Assembly: GCA_029298735.1 (NCBI GenBank)
Contig: JANSLP010000066.1
Span: 62,001-126,000, forward strand
Direction: 5' to 3'
Length of the DNA stretch: 64,000 nucleotides
Origin: Ophiostoma sp. CBS 140.51
Taxonomy: Eukaryota; Ascomycota; Sordariomycetes; Ophiostomatales; Ophiostomataceae
Program-made: the position numbers and the translations under genes
Shown here: positions 1-14,000 of the stretch, in pieces
How the letters are laid out: each line of letters starts with the position of its first letter
Position numbering within the stretch: position 1 is the stretch's first letter
Notes under the pieces: generated by a model
What the model was told of the DNA's origin: nothing
What the model saw: only the letters and a program-made list of their open reading frames with translations
Databases searched by the model: none

Positions 1-3000
1 TTGAGCAATTTTTTCCAACAAAGAGAACAGCGATGATGATGGCAGGGATATGGCATGTTCGATGGTGCATCAGGATGGAGTGAATGGAGTATCGCTTTCT
101 GATATGCCCTTATTCCTCGTCCATCATGGCTGCTGTTCGAAAAGGATCCAAGGCCGGTATTGGCTCGACAAGAGAATATCTTCTTCGTTGACACTCCGCT
201 GGTGCGCATGGTGCATGCGTCGTACATGTGTATTTTATGTAGAAAGATGCAAACGTACTGAGCATCCTGCACTCGACATGCGACGTATCGTAGGCAGAAG
301 TGCCCCCCTCCTCCGACTTTTGACGACGTTCACAGCTTCCAAGGCGTCCGCCGTGCTGCAGCTGCCCACATAAATTCGTGGCACGTTGTCACGCCTTCAT
401 GCTCGTTCTCTGCCGTGAATCCTCCACATATCTGTCCTGTGAACTGGATGGTCAGACCATCCGCCTGCGCACCGTATTTGTCCACTTCAACGGTTCGTCG
501 CCCGCCCCGGCTGCATCGCCGGATACCTCCCCTCTCCACCAAAAGGTTGCTCAAGAGTATTGCTGTGCCGAGTACTTGTTCTTTGAAGCAACATTGGCAC
601 TGCTGCAGCGAGCCGGAAAAGGGAGAGGGGCGGAGGGAAGGGGGCCCGGCCCTCCTCCCCCCCCCGTTGCTCATCATCGCCGTCCATCCTCGTACTGAGT
701 AGTGTCGTACTCTGGTGACCCTCATTCCGCCCAACGCTTTTCTTTTTCTTCTCACCATCGTGGCTTTCATATCACAGCTTTGCCCTTCCCTGCTGCTCTC
801 CCCGCTTTGGCGTCTTATTGGCAGTAGTCTATTCTCTTTTTGTCTGGGTTTCTTTGTTCTCTGGCGGCTGGTGCGGGTGCTAGTTTGATGCTTTTTCGTC
901 ACTCAGTGTCCTCCGTGTGGTGGCGCCCGAGGAGAGAAAGACGAAAAAAAAAAACGGTGCAAGGGCACTAAATAAGAACGAGTCCCCAAAAAGGACCAAA
1001 GGAGACGAGTGAGGAGGCCCAGGAGACAGAGAATGAAAGAGAAAAACAAAGACAAAGGCAGGAGAGAACAGGAGAAAAGCGCACCAAGAGGTTCCCGCCA
1101 AAAGGCCAAAACCGCCAAAACGGACCCGAGGATACCAAAGGACACCAAAAGACACCAAAACCGCAAGGGCTGGCCCTCGCTCACTCCCTAAGGGTCCCCT
1201 TCCCTAGCCCGTCTGACCATGCCCGCTGGCCGCCCGCCAGAGACAGACCGCCCGCAGCGGCCCTTGGACGGGGACTTGCGCACAGCGCCGAGCGGATACA
1301 GCCCTCGCCCAGTCCACGGCACGGGACTTGGTGGGACACTGGTGGGTTGACGGCGTGGCGTGGCGTGGCTCTGGATTCTCCCTACTGTGTACTTCGTACG
1401 TGTAAGATTACTAGAAAACCGACAGATGAACGAGGGCCAGAAATGGCAGATAGCGGCCAGATACAGTGACACAAAATTTTCGTTCTAATCGACTTAAGCA
1501 CCCAGAGTCATCACTGTAAATGACCAGTTGTCTTCGGTGAAGCCAGACAAAAGAATCTTAACAGTTGACTCCCAGCGTTTTGAGCCCTGGTGGTGGGCCA
1601 CCAATATGAAGAGCAAACTGAAGAGCAAACTGTGCAAAACCAGCAGAACAAGACCGCCAGTCAGCCCCTCTCGAAAGCCAACAAGGACAAACCCAGCTGG
1701 GGATAATGATGGACACTTCCTGGCTCGTGGTGCCGAGATGGCGATTCGACCGCGGTGAGAGTGTAACTGGGGCCGGCCGAGGATAGTTTGATAGTTAGTT
1801 TGCATAGTTTGAGGGGGAAATCGACGGCTTGAGGACTCGAAAAGGGGGCCTAAGACTGTGCGGAGACTGTTGGAAAGCCCACTGCCTTGGAGCTATGTTA
1901 AGCCGAGTTCACCGGCGCGCGAGTTCGGTGACCCGCCTGTGCTTGATCGTTCTCCGTTCTGGGCAGCCATCCTCGTGCCCTGTTCCCTGTCCACAGCCCA
2001 CCCGGGCTCCGTAGCTGTTGGAAAGTCAAAGAACAGGAAGAGAAAATTTTGTGAGCGACCAAGAGAAAGGGGGATAAAATGAAGAAAAAATCCTTGGTGT
2101 AAATCGAAAAAATAGGGGCTTTTTCAGTGAGATGAGACAGCTGAAAAGGGGCGTTCTCCTACAGAGAAAATCAACACACTGTGCGGTGCATCTTCCTCGT
2201 TGTCAATGATGCTTGGACCGGCTGAGCTTGGACTATGCCGGCTGCTCAAGACGTTCAAGACGCTCAAGATGGTTTCCATATCGTCGACCCCCCATCAGTC
2301 GCCTTCCGGTGCTCGTCGTTTTTTCCTCTTGCTGCCTATCATATTTGTCCACCAGCCAGCACATATTTTTGCCAGCTGTCCCATGCGGCCGCTCCCACCG
2401 CTACTCTGTATATGCAGGTAACGCTGCAAGACAAGAGTGTTGCCCCCCGTGTCCGATTTTCATGCTGGGTCGGGGGTGCTGCCTTGTTACAAACCTGCTA
2501 GCTGCGTCGGGTTACTCGGCATGCCGCATTCTTTCTGATGGTACCGGTGCTGGTGCTGGATAGGCAGTGAATGCCCAACCGCGCTGTGCGCCAGGCCCGT
2601 AATTACACAGTAGAAATTGCGTTGGTGACAACGCTCGCTCGTCTGTGGTGCCTGTTGCTGCCCAGTGCTCGGCCTTGATTGCGAAGGCTTTTGTTGGCGA
2701 AAAAGAGCCTTAAAGCCCTGTCGTTATGCGCAGAAAGAGGGAAAGGCGCCCGCTGCTTCTTGCATTGTTGGGCAGTGGCCTTTTGTCGAGGCCTGGGTAT
2801 GATCAAGCCACCATTCTTTGGGCACCATGGTTGATGATGCTTCATTCAACCTGACCCAGGGTAGACCGTTTTGGTTGTCACTTGCTGTCATCTTCATCCC
2901 CCCTCCCTCCATCCTGTAGTGTTTCGTTTGTCGATAGTTTGCTGCCATGTTGGAATTTGCACACAAGAACCAACAGACAACACGTCCATCAACCTATCGG

Positions 3001-6000
3001 CTCACTTCTCTCTCGTTCCTCCCTTCCATCCAACCATCTAGGCCAGCCATTTAAGCCAACAAGCCGCGCTGGCGAGACGCCACTGTTATTCACGTTCTCG
3101 GCAATGTGGTGGCTGCAGGCCAAACGGCTCATGTTGCAGTGCAGGGTCAGGAGGGCAGTGCTGCATTGCAGGAAAGACTGCACTTTCAATATGGAGATGG
3201 AATGGACGTATGAAGGAGAAGATTTTGCTCTTGCATGCATGCTCTTTGCAGCACGCACGTATGGATAAAATCATGGACTCAACCGTCTCCGCCCAATATT
3301 GCCTCCGTGGTAGGAATGTTGAAGGCAGAAAGTACTCGTCTTGTCACCAACACACCGGGAAGTCTGGACAAGATACTTGCCCTCACATCGCACCCCGTTG
3401 CATGCTCCAGTTGGACTGCGGACAAGAACTCTGCAATATAACCTAGCGAAGACATATTGCCTGCATTTGTCCACTTTGGGGGCCATTTTCCACACTGGGC
3501 GCCGCTCTGTGATCAACCTGTCGTATCTCGAGTTGCCTTCTTTGCGAGTTTCTCCAAGGCGTCGCTTCCCCGTACGTCGCACCCTGTTCCCTGTCACCGC
3601 TCCTTTTTGAACCAGGCGCTGTAATATTGCTCACCTTCCCCTTGGCCTGTCGAGCCTGGATTTTCCACCTCTGAAGCTGTGCACTCCAGGTCACATGTTC
3701 CAAATCTCATGCGAGTAAGACCAACAGCCCTAGTGTCTGTGCGACGGGAAGGGAAGCGTCCGCCGCGGCCGCCGTTGTCTCCCTTATCCCTGAACCGCCT
3801 CCTCCCCCAGCTCTCGTCACTTTTCTGGCGCCTTTCTTTGTCGTTTACCTTTTGTTGCCTAATGGGATGTGACTGTGCACCCATTGTGTGATGAGCAGGG
3901 GCGTGTAAATTTGGACCGTGGGCAGACATTTCCATTCGTATTGCATAGCCCGAGGAGATGAGATTGGCAAAGGCAGGCACCTGGGGCTGCCCTCAATGTC
4001 TGCAAGAACACTTGTCGAGGTGCCAGTGGACACGACCTGTGCGGACGTTGCCTTGATGTCCCGTTTACTTCTACACAAAACACAAAATGGACAGGCAATC
4101 AAGTGGACTGCTATTCAGAAGAGCCACTGTCAATCGCATTAGCCAGGATGCAGAAGGAGTGTTCCAGCTCAGTTGACTTGATGGATAAAGTCGTCTTGCA
4201 CACCTCCCTCCACATACATACACGTCGGGTCTTGGCCTCTCACGCCAGCGCCCACTCACACCTTGACCAGCCGTCAAGTGAATGAAAATCGCCAGGCCGG
4301 CTTGCTGAACCTTTCCTTGTATTTTCTGTTTGCTGCATGCTGCAGACTGCTTTCACCGCCAGATGATGGGCCGTCTGCCCGATGACCTCTTATCGGGTTT
4401 CCTCTTTTGATGCACCCGCTCTCTGCCAGGAGACCGACGTGCTGAGGACTTTCTGGTCGACTCTTGCGTCGCCAGCACATTCTTGTGTCGCCAGCACATT
4501 TTTTTGGCGGCACCCTGAAAGGCTTGATATTCTAGAGCTGAAAATGAGAGGCGCTGAAGCCCGGTTCATTATGCTTTTCTTACCCGCCCGGGAGCTCTAA
4601 TATAGCTTGCCAAGCCCGTGGGAGAAGTCCCTGAGGAAGAGGCTCGGCCCTTTTTTTTTTTTGTTAGTGGCCATTGGGCGCTATTTTGACCTGACGTCCT
4701 GAGGGCTCAAATGAAAACAAACGTGATATTCTGTCATTCTTGGGGAGTACAAGTCTAACAAACCGTGGCAATACCATTTTCACTCACGAGCCTGGCCTAG
4801 ATATAGTGCCGCTGCGAGAGCATTGCTTCTTTGCAATCGCCTCAGAAGCACTCTGCTTGCCATTTTTTAAGATGCTTCTAATCGGGTGACATTGTTGATT
4901 CTCCCGTTGCAAGTGAGTATGCTGTGTCATCCTGTGGACTGTGACCGGAGAGGACGGTGCTGGAGGCTTGAGACACTCGATTTGCTTTTTTTTTGGCCTT
5001 GAACAGTCTTAATATTGACGTTGCATTCGAACATGGTGCCCTGTTGGTCTGCCCCAGCATTTGTGTGGGCACCAATAGCAGTACCCTGTTAGGCCTGTGA
5101 GCATGGTTGTGGGGACTCTATTTCAGCAGTGAAAAGGTCGTCTCTCGACTTGGAATATCACAATATCTTGCAATTTGAACAATCATGTGCCATATGTTGG
5201 TGGCGGATGCCCTTTTATTAGAGTTTTAGAACTGTGTATCCCACTAGCTATCGTGGGCAAATATGTTGCAAAGGTTGATAAAAAATTCAAAAGACAAAAA
5301 CGTTGCAAAGCCGTTGAGGCTTGGTGGGTGTGTTGCCAAAATAAGGCAACGTCAAACAAAGCAAATCGGGACATCGGAGCGTGTAAATATGTATAAAAAC
5401 ATAAAGTGAATACTTCGTTAGGTAGAGTTGGGAAGACGAACCAGGTAATGGCGCGAACCATGACTTCTCTTGACCGCCGTAAATTCTTCTGTTGTTCGAC
5501 GGCAGGCGATGCCTCATCACGGGCGGCAGGCAGCTTTCAGCGATGTCAAGCGTCGGGGAGAAGATGTTGAGACCTCCATCGCAAATTGAATCGTGATTGT
5601 GGTTGGCAAATTCGGTAGGGTGCATCTCGTGGTCAACATCCTCGCTTGCGTTGTGGTCGACCCCCAGGACAGTGTCTTGAGCATTGAATTGCTGCACCTC
5701 GGGAGCATTTGCATCAACACTGACTTCCGCCTTTGTTTTCTTTGACTTGACAATGACGCAGATGTTCAGGGCTTTCGAATCCTCTTGAGAGACAATCATT
5801 GTTTCTGAAAGGAAGACGACCTCCTTCAAGGGCAGAAATAAGGGGTGTCGATTGTTTACTTTTCTACTACGAGGTCGCGAGGGAAAGAGCGACGTGGCAA
5901 GAAAACATATAGAGGAGAAGGAGCAGCCGTTCTAGAAACAGCGCCATACATGCTTTCTGTTTATTTGTTAAGAAGGCTGCAGTTTCTCAATCAACTCTCA

Positions 6001-9000
6001 TCCCAAGGTGTGGATTGTTGTTCTTTGTATCACCACTTTGTGTCTTGCCCCTCGTGACACATGCTTTACTGCGTTTTTCTGTGATACACGCAGGCACCGA
6101 GTCACAGCATTCCCACTATCTTCCCGGCTCCTTCTGTTCCATCTGATATTTTCCATTCGGGGGCGGCGGAGAATGAACCAGCACTGTCTCACGGCTTGTG
6201 CTCCTTCCGAGCGACTTGTTTCGTTTCCTCTCAAGGAAGCAAGTGCATCAATAACTTTCTTTAAAGCCATCTTTTTTTGGTAGCCGAATTGCGGCAGGTA
6301 CCACGATATTATCCTGGGATCTGTGCTGCTTGAGCTGCGTTAAAGCAATAATGGCCATCTTAAGTATTTGACCATCAAATGTTCAAGGGCCTTTTGGCTT
6401 GGTATGATGACGTTCTCGTTGCGTTGGCGGCTTGCTGCAAAAGAACGCATTGGCAGACTCATGATCGTGATGGACTCGGCGAGAGCTGTAGTCGATGGTG
6501 ATCAACTGCCTCACTGAAGGCAGGCCAGTCTGTGTCGTTTTGCATGCACTTACATGTCACGATATGGAGACCTCCAAGGTCCAGTTGAGCAGTTGAAAGT
6601 TGAGGTAAAGAGGAGGCATCAGCCATTTGCCCGGGTTTTTATTAAAGAATTGTGAAGACGAATACCTGGCTTCGGAGAGCCAAAATACACAGCCCAACAA
6701 CATGAAACAGTTCACGAGCCACCATAGAATAGCCAAAGTAAAACAAGACAAAACATAAACAGAAAGATATGATAATATTGACCAGAACAAAACCAGAAAC
6801 AACTCCATATAAGTATACGCCCAAAAGCAAAGAAGCCTCACAAAACACCAGGGAAATCAAAAAAGAAAAAGAAAATAGAAATATAAAATACCAGAAATCA
6901 AGATGCTAAACAAGGACTCGGCCCCTTCGTCTCTCTCTCTCTTCCTTCCTCCACTTCGCAAAATTTCTTATTAAGTGTAGGTGCTTGTGCCGATATCGTG
7001 TCCATATAAATAGATGCAATGGCGGAAAAGAATGCGCAACAAGCGAAGAAGCCATTGTAGTTATATGAAAAATCAAACAACTCCCCGACCCTATCCTTGA
7101 TATAGGTACAGTTACCAGTGCCATGAGTAAGGGTGAAAAGCGGATGTAGAAACTGAAAGAATGCATTAGTGTACTGTGCGAAAGTGGCGTTGCGTTGCGT
7201 TGTTTCAGGAAGAGTACGTCGTAGATGAGAACCGAGTCCAAGTGGCAGGTGCTTTGTCTAGCATCCGTGGAAGTAATATCCAGTTCCAAGTCGCGCAAAA
7301 CTCAAATCAAAGAAAAAAGAAAATCCGCGAGATACATACCAGGAGTAATTGAACATTGTACTAGGAAACCAGGGTGCAACAAGAACAACGAGGGGGGAAA
7401 GGGAAGCAAGGCTTGTGTATCATGTGCAGAGGCAAAGTTTCTTGCAAAGAGTGCATTGATGTTGCCAACTCCAGTCCAAAACAAGATGGGCTCATCTGTT
7501 TTTTTCTTCTTTTTTTGGATTTGAAGCAGTAAAACAGGCTTTCGACGTATATTACGCACAATGACGCAATGTTCGGTCCAAGTCCAAGACACTAGGGAGC
7601 GGCTGCTCTCAAAGTTTGCAATGCGTGCAATTATGTCGAGATTCACCAAAGACCAAACTGTTAAGTTGTTGTCGCATGTTAAAGTTTGATTCCATTGGCG
7701 GGTCCTGGAACAAGGCGATGCACTATCAAGTTTAGGAACACAGGTGCATTTGATGAGTTCAAATAGAAATACAGCTCTGCAGAGTGGGAAACAAGTTAGC
7801 ATATGGGGAGAATTAACGAAATGAGTCCCTCTGTACGGCGGCACGCTGACTTACCTTTTCGCATGTTGGAAATAGATAGCAACCGCTAAACCGCTATGGT
7901 TCCCTGACACATTGACAAACGTGTAGAACAAAAAGGATGGACATGGAGTATATGTCGACAAGATAGCAAAGGATGAAAAGTCGGGCCAGGGTTGTTGCCA
8001 ATTGTATAAATAGCCATGTGGGAGCACAATATTTGAAAGAAAAAAAACATCAAAGAAATGACCTGGGTTGACTGGGTGGACTTGGCTCTTCAAGCTAGTC
8101 ATAGCTTGATCCTAGGCGTCCTGGATGGGCTCATCCAATGTGTTCCATATGTCGATTGTATTAAGCAACTTGATGATGTTTCCAGGTGTTTCAGTAAATC
8201 GAGACTGCATAAAGAGCAAGCCATAATCTGTGTACCGCAGCGAAGCGAACAGTCTTTTTTTGTCGGCGTTGGGGATCGCATGGTTTTCCCATGGTTGTTT
8301 CTGTAATCTATTCCAAAGGGGGAATTGTTGCACAGGCATTCATAGCCTAGTCCATTGGTCCAAAACAGAAAAGGAAACAAGATGTCGCTCGTTGATCCAG
8401 AATAAGAGAATAGATATCAGATGCACGCGTCCTTGCTTGGTTTTCCTTGATGTCCAAAAACAACGTTCCGTGGTGTTACAAGTCCAGATGGGTTGCTGAA
8501 ATGGAGGCTATCCATTTAGAAGCGTGTCACCACATACGGCGATGCCAGACACAAATGCTTAAAGGTCGAGCGGCTTTCACAGCCAATATGGAGATCCTGG
8601 TTGGGCTGAAGATGTAGAAGAGCGATAAGAGCAGACGCAAGACGAGAGACGAGAGGCGAGAGACGGATGAAAACGACAGACAAAACAAACTTAAACCGGC
8701 GCCTTCGGGTGAAGGTTCAGAAATTTGATCTTGTCAAAATCATTAAGATCGCGCATTGTCAAAACAAGGGAAAGGTGAGCGTGAGCACATGAGCCGAGGG
8801 CCAGCGATGTGCAAGTTCTACTTGTCGGCATATGCCAGTCCAAGTCCAGGAAAATTGGGGATTTGTAATCCCGTCGTTGTGAGTTTGTCCAAAACCATGA
8901 GTGTCCAGATTAAGAAAATAAGGGTCCAAGTCCAGAGGTGGCGAGCAGAAATTGTAACAATGGCGGAGCCATTAAATCCAGGGGAAAAGAAGAAGTTGTA

Positions 9001-9338
9001 AACGGCAAAGAGGAAAGAGAAAAATCGGAAAGTCGTAACGTGACATGAGACAGGTATAAAGGGAAGTAGGGAAAAGGTAGGAGAAGATGAAGAGACAGAG
9101 AGAGGGAGGGAGAGAGACGCGGTACGGAGACATAAGATGCGAATGCTGTAGAAACGACAAAGCGAGCCGAGATCAAAAAGAAATATGACCAAATCAAGAG
9201 CGCCGAAGCGCCTCTACCAACCAAAAAAAAAGAGACGGACGCCTTCCATAATAAAGGAAAAGAATGCGAAATCAATGTAGCTTTTGCTTTCGTTGCGAAT
9301 TAGGCTCGGGAGGAGGATGAAAGACCAGTGGCATGTAA
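1..9338. other. Long stretch with no supportable gene
   Basis: I see no convincing protein or RNA gene in these 9.3 kb. Open frames are short, overlap on both strands, lack recognisable motifs and are rich in Ser, Pro, Phe and Cys, as expected from translating pyrimidine-rich non-coding DNA. The DNA changes character: 1-4.9 kb is mixed, 5.1-9.2 kb is richer in A and T with poly-A/T runs, and 9060-9120 is a GA-rich purine tract. Local repeats include a 14-bp direct repeat at 4468-4481 and 4487-4500 and the 11-mer GTCCAAGTCCA at 7576, 8838 and 8924. It may be a large regulatory region, untranslated leader or non-coding RNA locus for a gene beyond the left edge. That is inference only. Confidence 0.5.
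4468..4500. repeat. 14-bp direct repeat
   Basis: GTCGCCAGCACATT occurs exactly at 4468-4481 and again at 4487-4500. It is a short local duplication in non-coding DNA with no known function. Confidence 0.7.
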
Positions 9339-11040
9339 TCATCTCCGACCGTAATGGTGATGAGGTGCGGCGTTGCCAGATTTTGGTGGGGGGCCATTCC
9401 GGTTGGGAGGTGTGGCGTCGCGCTCACGCTCACGTTCACGCTCGCGTTCGCGTTCCCGGTCGCTGCGTTCTGGACGATCACGGTGATCGGAGCGCTCGCT
9501 TACGGCGCGTTGTTCTCGGCTATGGCGAGGGGCAGCTTGTTGTTGTCCACTGTTGGTGATTGGGAGTTGAGCCTGACTGTTCGATGCAACGGGTCCAGAG
9601 CGAGCAGGGGAAGAGGGGTGGGGAGGCCGGGGAGGAAGGGATGAGAGGGCAGGTTCTTCATACTGTTGGGCGTGAGGCGGCTGCGGTGTCATATCATGAG
9701 CAGGGCTGTATCCAGTGTTGGTGGTCGGAGCTGATGAAGCTGGATGTGAGTATATAAAGGAGACTTTCTTTCGCGCATCAGAGTATGCAGCCCGCCGTAA
9801 AAGAGAATCACCTACCTCGGCCGTAGCCGCCGTCAATCGGCTGAGCGTATGCGGCGGCATGGTTTGCTGGGGGCGGTGGTGCTGAGTATCCGCCGTAGCC
9901 ACCGGATATGGCGCCGGGTGCGCCACTTGCGTAAGCTGCACGATTGTTGTTACCTGGGTTAACAAACCCGCCAGGGCCACCGGACGGTGAGTTGCGTCGT
10001 ACGGGAGCCATAGGGGCGTCAGTCATCTGCATGTCCATGGAGTACGCATCCCGGGTGGGCCCCACGGCGTAGTGTGCACCGGTTGTGTAGCCATCCTGGC
10101 CGTGTTGTTGGGGTCCGCCGTAGTTGCCAGTTGGCGGCACGCCAAATCTCGGATCCTGAGGAGCCTGTTGTTGAGGAGGGTACTGTGCCTGGGGTGGCAG
10201 TCCGCCCTGCGCATATGGAGCGTTGTTGTAGTGTCCTCCAGAAGGGCCATAGGAGCCCTGGCCTGGTCCGGGTCCAGCAGCACTGTATCCTGGTGCCTCG
10301 CTTCCTGGATAGCGAGGGCCGTTGTCGTAGTTGTTGCCGCCGTTGCCGCCGTAGGACATGCCGTAGGAGGCGCCGCCGCCGTTACCGCCTCCGCCAGGAA
10401 TATTGACGTTGCCGCCGCGTTGCGGGCCATCTCTAATCTGTGAGTCCTGATATTTGACTGAAGGGGAGTTAGGGTTATGCACGCGGTCGTCAACCCGGTC
10501 TCTTTGGGAGTAGGCTGGTGTACCTGCGCCAGATTGACTCTTCCGTCTCTCTGCATCCCATCGTGCAGAGTCGGTCTTGAGATCGGCGATCATAGCCTAA
10601 AGGAGGCGGGATGGTTAGACTTTGCAATGAAAGAGCAAGTCGTGCGGTGCACGGAAGTGCGCGCGCGAGATGTGATGTTTGTCGGATGATAACAAGGAGA
10701 AAGGTTGATAACATACGGATGTCAAGTTACGGTATGCGGTGATGAAGTAGCCCTGGATGACACGACCGCTGTCCTATTGATGGGAGAGTTGGTCAGCACA
10801 CTTGAACACATATGCACAGCATTCTACTGCGATGTTCAGCCGTGCACCATGCACACGACGACTCACATTTGTGTGTGTGCCAGGGCGGACAAGGGCATCG
10901 TTGCCCAAGTAGCGACAGATGTCGGCGGTGATGACCTCACGGTCGATGCCGTCGCGGGGAACAAAGTACTCGTTTTGTCGTGGTGGCGCGTTGTTGCTCG
11001 GCGGGTAGCTTGCGCCGGCGCCTCGTCCGCGGTTTGCCAT
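9339..11040 (-). CDS. rfeG: RfeG-type fungal regulator, four exons
   Basis: Proposed exons are 11040-10867, 10773-10717, 10596-9816 and 9739-9339, giving about 470 residues. Donors GTGAGT, GTATGT and GTAGGT and the acceptors keep phase throughout. The conserved N-terminus reads NEYFVPRDGIDREVI, then CRYLGNDALVRPG; exon 2 gives QGYFITAYRNLTS and exon 3 begins AMIADLKTDSARWDAERR. This is the hallmark of the ascomycete proteins annotated as transcription factor RfeG. The rest is low complexity: Gly/Tyr/Pro/Gln-rich (about 100-335), then a Ser/Pro-rich part, an alternating Arg-Glu run near the C-terminus and a final HHHYGRR. That suggests a disordered nuclear or RNA-associated protein; its biochemical role is unknown. 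The last acceptor could instead be nine bases downstream, also in frame. Confidence 0.8.
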
Positions 11041-14000
11041 TTTATTGTTCGGGGGATATCACGATTCCAGAGACGACAGAGAAACAGGAAGTTAAAAGCG
11101 AAGGCAGTCCAGGGCGGAGAGAAGAAACGAAAAGAAAAAGAAACAATACGATATCGCCCAGATGCAAAATATAACAGAAACCCGAGAAAAGGATGAACAC
11201 GATCTCGATAAAAGAAGCAAAAGGCTGCGTATCTTCGGATGGGAGTGGGAAGGGAGCGAAATAGACGGAAAAGAAGGAAAGAAGTGAGAGGGAAAGGGAA
11301 ATGGAATAGGGTTATGGGGAGGCCCGAAAAGAAATGGAAAGATGGCCGGCCAGGAAAGGCGCACGATGAGCGGGGGGCGCAGGGGAAAAAATTGGGAAAA
11401 GAAACAAGGCGGGAAGTGGGTGGCCTGGGATTGGGCCTTGGTGGGCGATGCTGGCAAAGTGAGGTGGCGCTGGTGGGTCACTTCTGGCTGGACGGAGCAA
11501 ATAATAACACGGCTGGGCTGGTTGCGTCCTGCTTCTCTTGGTTCTTCTCTCTCTTTTCCGTTTTCGTGGTATATCGCGCTGACAAGGCGTAGTGAAGGCA
11601 AATGAAGATGACGGTGCTACAGCCTGACCGAATGGAAAGAAGATTGTGTGGACAACATGAAGTATTCTCGTATTGTTGGGTGAGCACCGAAGAAACGGTT
11701 TTGTACCAATAGACTACCCGTGATTTTGGGATGTTGGGCAGTGATGCAGGCCAGGCAAAGTCAGGCCTTGTCTTGCCCTTTTGCGGCCTCTCAGTGGCGA
11801 GATGAGCCCTGTTTTGGCCGCTTTTCTGCCCTCTCCGTGACAGTGGAGTGTCGCTACTCAATCTCTCCAGTAAAAGACGCTGGAAGCAAAAGGGCCTGCA
11901 GGTCAAGCCGCTCTCTTGGGAGGGCCGCAAGAAATGCTCCGTTGTTTTTTCTAGGCGGAAAGAAAAGATAGGATCGGGCACACAGGGGTATGCTGGGGCG
12001 AATCGTTCACAGAAAATGACAAAAGGAGGGCACCAAAAGAGAAGGCTTGCAGCAAAAAAGAGGCTCTGGCAGCCAATGACGATTGCAGGCCACGAAAAAC
12101 GCCAGCTTCGGAGGTCGTCGCGTGGGTGTTGCGTGGGAGGCGCTGGTTGGTTATGACAAGTGACAAAGTGGATAGGAGCGCCGTGTGGTTGATTAGGCCC
12201 GGCCAGTCGAAGACACGTTGAGACGGTTGGGACAGTTCAAAACGAAAACATAAAGCTGGACGGTTGGACGAAAAGTTTGCATCGAGACAGAAAGCCAAGA
12301 TGGAACAAAGGACGAAGGGGGAAAAGGGGGCAAGGAAACTGAAAAGGGGTTATGTTTACAATATACACAAGGAAGGTGCAAGACTCTTTTTCTTTCGATT
12401 TTTCTCTCGATCGAAAGGAACGATCGGTCGCCAGTTTTGTTGCGCCTTCCTGTCGTGGGGAAGGACCGAGACACCGACGAGGGAAAGAGGCAAGAGCGAA
12501 AGTGCAATGACTGTGCGGTGCTGCCCCTCGAGCCCCTCACTTGCGACTTTGGCGGCACAAAAATTGGGCAGCTAAAATAGAGAGAGCCATGGAGGGGGAA
12601 AGGTTGCCTGGCTTGCGTGGGCCTGGCTGTGAAACGGCGGCCAAAACCGCTGACCGAGCTAACTGGAAGGCACGACCCTAGACAGTCCGTGGTTAACCCA
12701 GCCTTGCCATTGGCCACAGCACCAGGAACGCTTTGGCGGTGGCGACTGGCTAAATAATCATAGCGGGTATTGGTAACGGCTTGAGAGGCAGAGAGGCAAG
12801 TGCATCCAAGAGTACTTCGTCCAGATACTTGTCTTTTTGTGTACACCGCCACGAAAGCACAAAAATACAAGAAACTCGAAAAGCCGCACATAGACGACAC
12901 AAGCACAAAAGAACATGTGTATAAAAGCACAATCCAAAGACACGATGCCCCAAAAGGCTGGCTGGGCACACAGATGAGGCAAAACAAGACGGGTGCACAC
13001 ATATTGCCCATTGTGTCTTTTGTGCCCAATTCTGTCTCTTTCCAATCGGTTGCTGACGGGACGACCGCACCTGTGAGACGCTCTGCTTCATAAAGGTCGC
13101 CCAAACTCTGTGCTCGAAACCCAGAGTGGCACAGTAAGGAAAGGCGAGCAGCGGGCAATAGATGTCGAAACAGGAAGGCGAGCAGAGTCTAAATACCATT
13201 TCTATGCATCCCGCATTTGCGCAAGAGAACACGCAAAAGACAAGATCTGACTCGACGGCGCATGCATAGAAAGTTCTCGCCCTGGCCGCCCTGGTTTTGA
13301 ATGTCCACCACAATGAATGATGTGTCTCTGTCCTGTTCGTCCTTCGCACCTGCCTGCTGCAACTTTGAAATGCACTTTCTTTCTCTGCCGCTTTTTTTTA
13401 AAGCCGGTATTCACATGGCTGTGGCAAATGTGCACTAAGCCATTCTATCGGCGAGCATGTCTTAGGACTTGGGATGTAAATTACGTCGGTACAGATCCTG
13501 CTGCTCGGTGGAGAGTGAATGATGAGATATTCGGGTGTCAAAGTCAAATGGGGCCGCATATCAGATTTCAAGGGTTCTAACAGGTAAAAGCAAACAGTGG
13601 TTGAAGATCTTCCACAACCCTCCGATGAGAGCATGCCAGGTGTCCATTTTTCTTCTCTTTTCTCTGGTCTCTGGTCTCATGTTCTGTCATATCTGTCTGC
13701 AGGCGTTCGATTTCGTCTTGTCAGGCGGTCTCGTTGGGTTGGGCCGCAAAGGTTGGGCCGCAAAAGGAAATGCAGCCTAGTGAAGCAGTGTGCAGTCTGA
13801 AGCGAGAATGACCAACCAAGTGTACAGTATTTTGTACTGTGTCTACTGTATTCGCACAGTTATGTCGACGAGTACTCCGTACCGCTGCCACCGTCAACAA
13901 CCAAAAAACGTCTCATGGTATGCATCCTTCTCTTTGCCCAAAACTCTTGATGTAGTCCATTCGTCCCAGGAGTCTCCGAGTCGTAACGACGCTCAACAAC

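Noticed and set aside
5287..5829. 180-codon open frame on the minus strand
   Set aside because: The first 120 residues look somewhat protein-like (acidic, few Ser/Pro runs), but there is no recognisable family, no clear promoter and no splice-supported extension. A real small gene is not excluded.
7302..7844. 180-codon open frame on the minus strand
   Set aside because: Contains a Lys run from poly-T and has no motif or leader context; probably chance.
12193..13158. 321-codon open frame on the minus strand
   Set aside because: No domain, no codon bias, patchy hydrophobic and Ser/Pro/Cys-rich composition typical of translated leader sequence; it also overlaps unrelated frames on the other strand.
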